This document shows positions 57,989 to 64,000 of a stretch of DNA of 64,000 nucleotides, piece by piece. Position 1 is the stretch's first letter. The number at the start of each line of letters is the position of its first letter. The stretch is taken from contig JBOZIK010000001.1 of the NCBI GenBank assembly GCA_051453625.1, positions 140,011,598-140,075,597 on the forward strand. Reading direction: 5' to 3'. A program made the position numbers and the translations under genes. Below the pieces are notes generated by a model. That model was not told the origin of the DNA. It saw nothing but the letters and a program-made list of their open reading frames with translations, and did no database searches. The DNA is from Welwitschia mirabilis (Eukaryota; Gnetophyta; Gnetopsida; Welwitschiales).

Positions 57989-60326
57989 ATAAGATTCTTG
58001 TGAATTTTATTAAACTTTATTTGTAGTAGTTACCTAATAACATGTAGTAACATAATATAACTGCATAAATATGGATTCTATAAAAAACATCTAATCAAGT
58101 TGACATGAGAATTAATTCTATGGATGAAGTTTAATAATTCTTACCTTAATATTAGCCATTTGTATAATTAATTATCACATATTTTCTTTGTCATAGTGCA
58201 ATTTATTCATAATTGTTATAGGATTGATAAGTTCCAATCATTCTTTGAGTGAAATATGTCTCATAATGTGATAAAATTGGTGTATCTAATCTTATTATGA
58301 TCTATCAACTTCTTGTTTTATAAATTCATAAAGCTTTTTATGATTCTATTAACTTACTATTATTGGACTTCCAAGAATTGTCTTCCTTCTAAGATTGAAT
58401 AGGAACATGTGCTTTCTCAAAAAAATTAGTATCAAAATCATAGATGCACATGCTAGACATGAAATATTAATGGCTATATTTTTAAATTTATTCATCCTAA
58501 AAAGTAACTTATATGTTAGTTATAATTCCATTTGATAATACTAGTGTAAAGGAGTGTGATAAGATCTAAAAACTTTCCTTCTAGACTATTATTTTCTAAT
58601 ATGAAGAAAATAATGATATGACAAGTTATGGTATCTAGTAAATTTTTAAAAGTGTGTTTCTCACATCTACCTTAAATAATGGATCTATCCATTACATAAT
58701 AGAAAAAGCTTGTCAAATTCATATGAAAATTAACAATTAAAAAAATATTATAGTTAATTTAAAATGCATCTTTCTCATATTCATAATTCAAATAAACTAT
58801 TTAAATTAGAATGATATGAAATGATATTAAGATAAAAAATTATAAATGGAAAGTTATAGTTAACTCAAAAGGGATCTTTCTCATATCAATAAGTTAAATA
58901 ATCTATTCAATGCATAATATTATGATAAAATAACAATGTTAATACCATGAAAATCTAAACAAAAATTATAGGTATAAAGGAAAAATAAAGTAGGTTTGTT
59001 TAAAGTTCTTTGTAGTCACTATAAATTCTATTCCAAGAGGTCTAAATTATTAGATGATTAAGTGAATGCTTTTTGGATTTTAAACATCACTCCTAATTTA
59101 AAGAATAATCATGTCCCTTCCAAGGGTATAACCCTAGTCTTTAGAAATAATAAATGAATAGATTTTTAATCATCTTAATGAGGCATCTAAATTATCAACC
59201 AATTTTAGTTACCTTCATGATGTACCCCATTTAATAAATAGTACAATACAATAATGATGACCTATGTATACCATATACTTAGTAAATTTTAGTTAATTAT
59301 CCTTATGCTTTCTTATTGACTTGGTGATAAAAATCCAAATAAACTCTACCACTATTCCTCCAATCTTCATCCAATGCACTTTCTATTATCAAAACATGCA
59401 TGAAAATTTAGACCTCAATATTCCTAAGAAATATCTACTTAAGAGAGATATGCCTCTCTTTATATAGCTCAAAATATATAGTTATGGTAGTTAAAAACTA
59501 TAAAATAAGCTTAAATGATAGCATAGCATAATACAAATTGATTCTTACATAAGGATTTCCATGTCCATCACAAACCAATTTTACAACTAGTAAATATATA
59601 ATGTGTCTAAGAAGTGGGTAGTTTTCAATCTTAAACCTCAAAAGAAATTAGTAGATGGCATTAACTTAAAAAATTGAAAACCAAAGACTAAAAAAGGATT
59701 TAGTTTGATACATTTAAGTTAAGTGGATCTTGCTTAACATCTTAAACTTAATCTGTCCAAATTAGAAGTGCAAAATTTTTATGTAAAAAGAAAGTAAGTT
59801 AAGTAAATCTTACTTTTTATTTCAAGTTTAAACTTAAGTTGATGTAGAAAAAAGAGATATTTATGGATTCATAATAATTAAAGTTACCTCAAAATTTCTC
59901 AAACAATAAAGAAAAAGAACAAATAACCTAAATATGTGTGCACAAAATAGAGCTTTTAAGAAAAAAAACATAAGTGCCCATGTTATACAGAAAATATAGC
60001 ATAAAACTAAATTACTATAAGTGCATTAGAATTAGAAAGAAGATAGCATATAAATATAGTAACTAAATGTGATTATATTTTTGCAATGTCAATTTATAGA
60101 AATTTGATTGTGTATTTTGAGTGCTTTTACAGGGCATTTATACAGTTTTAGATGTAATACTAATAATTATGGAAATTTGACAAGATGATCATTGAAACAT
60201 GCAATTCTTGGCATATATTTGGAGGTTTCTTAGGCTTATTCTAATACTACATACTTGAAAGAAAAATTCATCATGTAAATTACTAACTGTCGTGGTGTGT
60301 ATTTATGCAAGATTTTACATTCAAAG
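57989..60326. other. Unresolved AT-rich stretch (probably starts with the copia D LTR)
   Basis: No coding block. A weak direct repeat of about 105 bp lies near 58749 and 58854 (TTATAGTTAA...ATCTTTCTCATAT). The LTR of copia D should begin here, but no partner is available to define it. Confidence 0.3.
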
Positions 60327-60580
60327 AGATCCTATCATTTATAACTAAAATAGATATCTTACATAATACATGACACTAGTATAATGGAAATTAACTTGAA
60401 ATANNNNNNNNNNNNNNNNNNNNNNNNNNNNNNNNNNNNNNNNNNNNNNNNNNNNNNNNNNNNNNNNNNNNNNNNNNNNNNNNNNNNNNNNNNNNNNNNN
60501 NNNAGATCCTATCATTTATAACTAAAATAGATATCTTACATAATACATGACACTAGTATAATGGAAATTAACTTGAAATA
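60327..60580. repeat. Identical 77-bp flanks around a 100-base gap
   Basis: The sequence 60327-60403 recurs exactly at 60504-60580, with Ns filling 60404-60503. Identity in an otherwise highly diverged region points to an unmerged contig overlap. Confidence 0.9.
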
Positions 60581-61050
60581 TCATATCCAAATTGAATTCT
60601 ATAAGATGAGAGTTAGGTTGCTTTGAAAAATAGTATTAGGAACTAAAAATAAAGAATAATGTAAGAAAATCAAGATACAATGCAAGATGCAAGATGCAAT
60701 CTAAACTAACATGTAATGCAAAAATATGCCTAACTCTACTTACTTTCAGGCTTAACAAAGGCTACCCTTGATGATCTATGTCATCCAAAAAATTGTCACT
60801 AGATCAAGGACAATCATAAATCATAAGAGTAATTAGAAAAATTAAGATGCACACATGAAAAGAAAACCAAGTTTTATTTAAAAATAGTAATAACATTTAG
60901 GTTACAAAACAATCTTGTCTCAATGGAGGATACATAGTTTTCTACCAAGTGCATGTCTTTTGTAACACATGTAGATGGATCTCTCGCCCTTCAACCTTCT
61001 ATCATGAGGAATTCTAGTGCAAGAAATATATGAAGGAGATTCCAAGGGAG

Positions 61051-61063
61051 ACCTATTTATAAG
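61051..61063 (-). promoter_or_regulatory. TATA box of an unidentified LTR-like unit
   Basis: Minus strand reads CTTATAAATAGGT, a strong plant TATA match, like the one at 51797-51810. Confidence 0.5.
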
Positions 61064-61181
61064 AAAATACAATAGAAAAGGACAAATGGTAGGTGAAGTA
61101 AGGCACACTCATTTATAACTCAGAAACAAACGAAATGGTCAAGGGAATCTATCAAAGTCGATTACAGTATATTGTCTGGGC

Positions 61182-61209
61182 TGTCATTTAGACAACTGTG
61201 GGGATGATA
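61182..61209. repeat. Inverted repeat, TGTCAT arms
   Basis: TGTCAT ... ATGATA enclose 16 bases; one mismatch in the arms. It is one of four similar inverted repeats in the last 3 kb. Confidence 0.45.
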
Positions 61210-61263
61210 GTAAATTGTAAAATATTCTCAAAATGATGACCTAGTAGTCCACATCATCATTCG

Positions 61264-61283
61264 TCGTCCTGTTGTGGGGACGA
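61264..61283. repeat. Inverted repeat, TCGTCC/GGACGA arms
   Basis: TCGTCC and GGACGA enclose eight bases (TGTTGTGG) and pair perfectly. It is CpG-bearing in a CpG-poor region. Confidence 0.6.
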
Positions 61284-61398
61284 TAAAGAGTACAATGGTC
61301 TTTTTCAATTATTTTCTTGAGAAGAAACTAGAATTTTTATTAATAATCCTTCTTCAAAGCTCTATGCATTAAAAAGTGCCTTTAATACATTAAATTTG

Positions 61399-62103
61399 GA
61401 TAAGAATTATACTTTTTCAAGATTTTCTCTTGCAGCTCCAAAATCCTTAGAATTGCATCTAAACCTATATAAACGTCCTACAAAACAACTCATGAAACCC
61501 CATTAAATAACCTTAAATTAGTAGTATAACATAGCCCTCCACTTAGCCTTTTCAATCCCTGACAAAAATTAGGTAAAAAACCATAATTGCAAGTCAATTT
61601 ATTTTTTAAAAAAAAGATAAATCTAGAAGCTATAAAAGAGGCTTATAAAAACACATTATATAGATAAATGATAAGTAATACATAATGTGTATAAAAATTT
61701 GAAAATTTTATATCATNNNNNNNNNNNNNNNNNNNNNNNNNNNNNNNNNNNNNNNNNNNNNNNNNNNNNNNNNNNNNNNNNNNNNNNNNNNNNNNNNNNN
61801 NNNNNNNNNNNNNNNNGATAAGAATTATACTTTTTCAAGATTTTCTCTTGTATCTCCAAAATCCAGTCTTGCAAAGAAACTCGTAAAACCTCATCAATAA
61901 CCATAAATTGATAGTACAACATAGCTCCCACTTAACCTTTGTCAGTTCCCGACAAAATCCAAGTGGAAAAAACATAATTGTGAGCTAATTTATTATTCAA
62001 AAGATAAATCTAGAAGTCATAAAATAGGCACATAAAGCACATCACATGGGTAGATAATAAGTAATGCATAATGTGTATGAAAATTTTGAAAATTTTATGT
62101 CAT
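61399..62103. repeat. Diverged direct duplication of about 300 bp around a 100-base gap
   Basis: The sequence 61399-61716 and 61817-62103 both start GATAAGAATTATACTTTTTC and both end with a GAAAATTTTATRTCAT stretch, with substitutions and indels between. Ns fill 61717-61816. The divergence shows a real duplication rather than an assembly overlap. Confidence 0.85.
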
Positions 62104-63451
62104 GAAAGATTTGAATTAAGTTAAATTTTTTTTGAACCGCCCCACCATGCAACAAAGAAAAAGCAGTATGTCCTTTATTGAAAAATAAAGAAAAGAGAAT
62201 AAATGGAAGTGAGAAGACAGGTGAAAGAGGACAACTTTCTAAAATGAAGTACAAAGCTAAGTAATATTAGATTTGAAGAATATAGAGATATGAACTATTC
62301 TAACAGGTAAAGAAGATAGGGGACAATAAAAAATCTTTCATTACAAAAAGAATATGACCAGCATTACAACATCAAAAATCTAAAAATAACAAAAATCAAA
62401 GAAATTATTTTTTTATTGAAAACTTAAGACAAGGAAAACATGCTAAGAAACTACAGTAATGACTTTGAAATAACTAACCAAACTACAAAAGAAAATAAGA
62501 TGAATGGGCATAAGATAACATAAATAAAAGATAGCTCAGTAATCATTTGATGTGAAAATGCATAACGTAATGTATAAAAGTTCCATTCGATAAGGCAGTG
62601 ATTATGAAGATGCTAGAGAAAAATGCTTTAAATAATAAATGATCAAACTAGAAAATTTCTCAAAAATGAACTCACCTCCTATCATCTTAGAACAAATATC
62701 CAAATTTCAAGAAATAAAATGATCATGTAAAAAGACTAAGAGTCTAAAAAACAAGTAATGCTTCTAATGATACCAGGAACATCACTGATCCCATAGCCTC
62801 AAAGTTTTGATATAGCCTTATTAGCCATGATGAGAGGAGTGCAACCACTATTAGAGAAGTAAGGACCCACAAAACATGGATAATTGACCTCCCAGTGGAA
62901 TTCCCATAGCTATCATATTACACTACCAAAGGCTTCTCTCAGAAATATTTGCCCCAGTATACTTGTGATAGGACATCATGGTGACCATGTATTTGAGGTA
63001 GCACAAATAAAACATTATGATCTTTGTTACACTCTCTAAAAGACAAAAGTAAAAGTTAGAAGATTAAGATAGGAAAAACACACTCTTAAAAAATCTAAGA
63101 CCTTTTTACCATTGAGAAAAATATCAAAAATAAAAAATCTTCCTTCAAATTGAAGTTCATAACTTGTGAATGTCTTAAGATTGGGTGAATTCAATCTTAT
63201 CATTGAAATACCCATATCATAAGACTAATTATAGAAATAAATACATAAGTCAAGTTTGAAAAATGATCAAGTAATGCCATAATAATCTTATAAAGGAAAA
63301 ATCTAAGAGAAAATTTAGATGGTTTACTCATGTAATTTCAATGTTTGCCTATTTACTTCTTGCAATTCTTAAGCAGTCAAGTTAGAAATCTCAATAGAGA
63401 CATAAAAATGTATTTTCTCAAAAGAATAGAAAAAAATTAATATTTTATTGA
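62104..63451. other. Unresolved stretch
   Basis: No readable frame or repeat. The segment 62770-63000 is less AT-rich than its surroundings but matches nothing I know. Confidence 0.3.
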
Positions 63452-63490
63452 TTGTCCTCCTACTCGTCCTTCAGATAACATAGAGGACAA
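63452..63490. repeat. Inverted repeat, TTGTCCTC/GAGGACAA arms
   Basis: Perfect eight-base arms enclose 23 bases. Confidence 0.6.
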
Positions 63491-63557
63491 CAAAGGTAAA
63501 AAAAAAGAAAATTATTAGAAAACACAAAAAAAAACTAGAAAAATAAACAATATTAAC

Positions 63558-63585
63558 TGTCGTCCACCTTATTTTAGGGATGACA
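63558..63585. repeat. Inverted repeat, TGTCGTCC/GGATGACA arms
   Basis: Eight-base arms with one mismatch enclose 12 bases. Confidence 0.55.
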
Positions 63586-63590
63586 ATGGA

Positions 63591-64000
63591 GATAAAAGAT
63601 TATTATTGCAGAAATAAAAGATAAAAATTGTAAACAGAAATAAAAACTAAAATAAGAAAATGAAAACAGAGACTCTCAAAATAGAAAACTAAAAAGAAAA
63701 TTTCAAGGTAAGCAAACTTTTATTTAAATCTTAAATATAAAGCACACTTTTATTGAAAAAGAAATAAGGAAAAAATAAGGATCTATTTGGTCCCAAGATT
63801 TTTAGAGAAATAAGGTCCAAACCAAAAATTTACTAATTGATAAAACACAAGAGATGTGTAATTATCTCCAAGTAAAATTAAATGTATGCAAAGAGAAGTA
63901 ATGGAGAGCACTCTATGATTCCATATCAAAGCATAAATTTTGGAAGTCAAAGGGAAGATAAATGATAACTTGGATAAAATATTTTCATGAAATGCAAAAG
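63591..64000. other. Unresolved purine-rich stretch to window end
   Basis: A-rich sequence on the plus strand, no readable frame or repeat. Confidence 0.3.

Larger units (their letters stand above)
60581..61398 (-). other. LTR-like promoter region, element unidentified
   Basis: Contains a clear TATA box on the minus strand (61051-61063) and two inverted repeats upstream of it. This would fit the U3/R part of an LTR read leftward. The short minus-strand frame 61108-60920 has no known product. Confidence 0.35.

Noticed and set aside
1-64000. CRISPR arrays, prokaryotic operons, riboswitches, origins
   Set aside because: No regular direct repeats with unique spacers, no dense coding, and all recognisable content is plant retroelement. 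The 50-51-bp array at 54.1-55.3 kb has no spacers.

Overview
This window looks like intergenic heterochromatin from a seed-plant nuclear genome. It is strongly AT-rich and very poor in CpG. It is filled with plant-type LTR retrotransposons: Ty1/copia with initiator-Met primer sites, an Athila/Tat-like Ty3/gypsy element with an Asp-type primer site, and an L1-like LINE with a DUF4283/CCHC first ORF. All of them are decayed by stops, frameshifts and what looks like C-to-T (G-to-A) drift. I see no intact host gene, no rRNA and no CRISPR array. The species cannot be named from this sequence.

Layout. (1) Bases 1-5461 hold copia A (minus strand, SIRE-like), cut by the window start. It carries RT, integrase, protease, gag, PBS and a 5' LTR, and it abuts the gag of a plus-strand Athila-like element. 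(2) Bases 5462 to about 12400 hold that element: gag end, protease, RT, RNase H (with a gap), integrase, spacer, polypurine tract and 3' LTR. (3) Bases 12591-45570 are best read as one minus-strand copia element (C), blown apart by later insertions. Its 3' LTR is split at 12829/28004. Its RNase H and RT lie at 28.4-29.8 kb, its integrase at 36.9-37.9 kb, the integrase zinc-finger end at 43.5 kb, and its PBS and 5' LTR at 45.0-45.6 kb. (4) Inserted in C are: a gypsy-like insertion (12830-28003) that itself received complete copia B (17491-27191, LTRs of 1322 bp each, target duplication ATATT); an Athila-related element without pol (about 30279-33905); a gypsy LTR-like block (34046 on) with a GC-rich, CpG-rich island (36016-36859); and a 5.5 kb LINE (37.9-43.4 kb). 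(5) At 48.6-52.4 kb there is a gypsy-type LTR (minus) with PBS, TATA box and a promoter-proximal minisatellite. (6) At 53.4-55.3 kb there is a degenerate satellite-like array that changes from alternating 30/42-bp spacing to regular 50-51-bp spacing. (7) At 55.3-58 kb there are remnants of a fourth copia element (D). (8) At 58-64 kb the sequence is mostly unresolved, with a TATA box, tandem duplications next to assembly gaps, and four inverted repeats sharing the arm TGTCGTCC.

Nothing here works as a gene system. The value of the window lies in the insertion history, the odd GC-rich island, the tandem array and the LTR promoter repeats. Nine runs of N interrupt the sequence, and at least two lie between near-identical flanks that look like unmerged contig ends.
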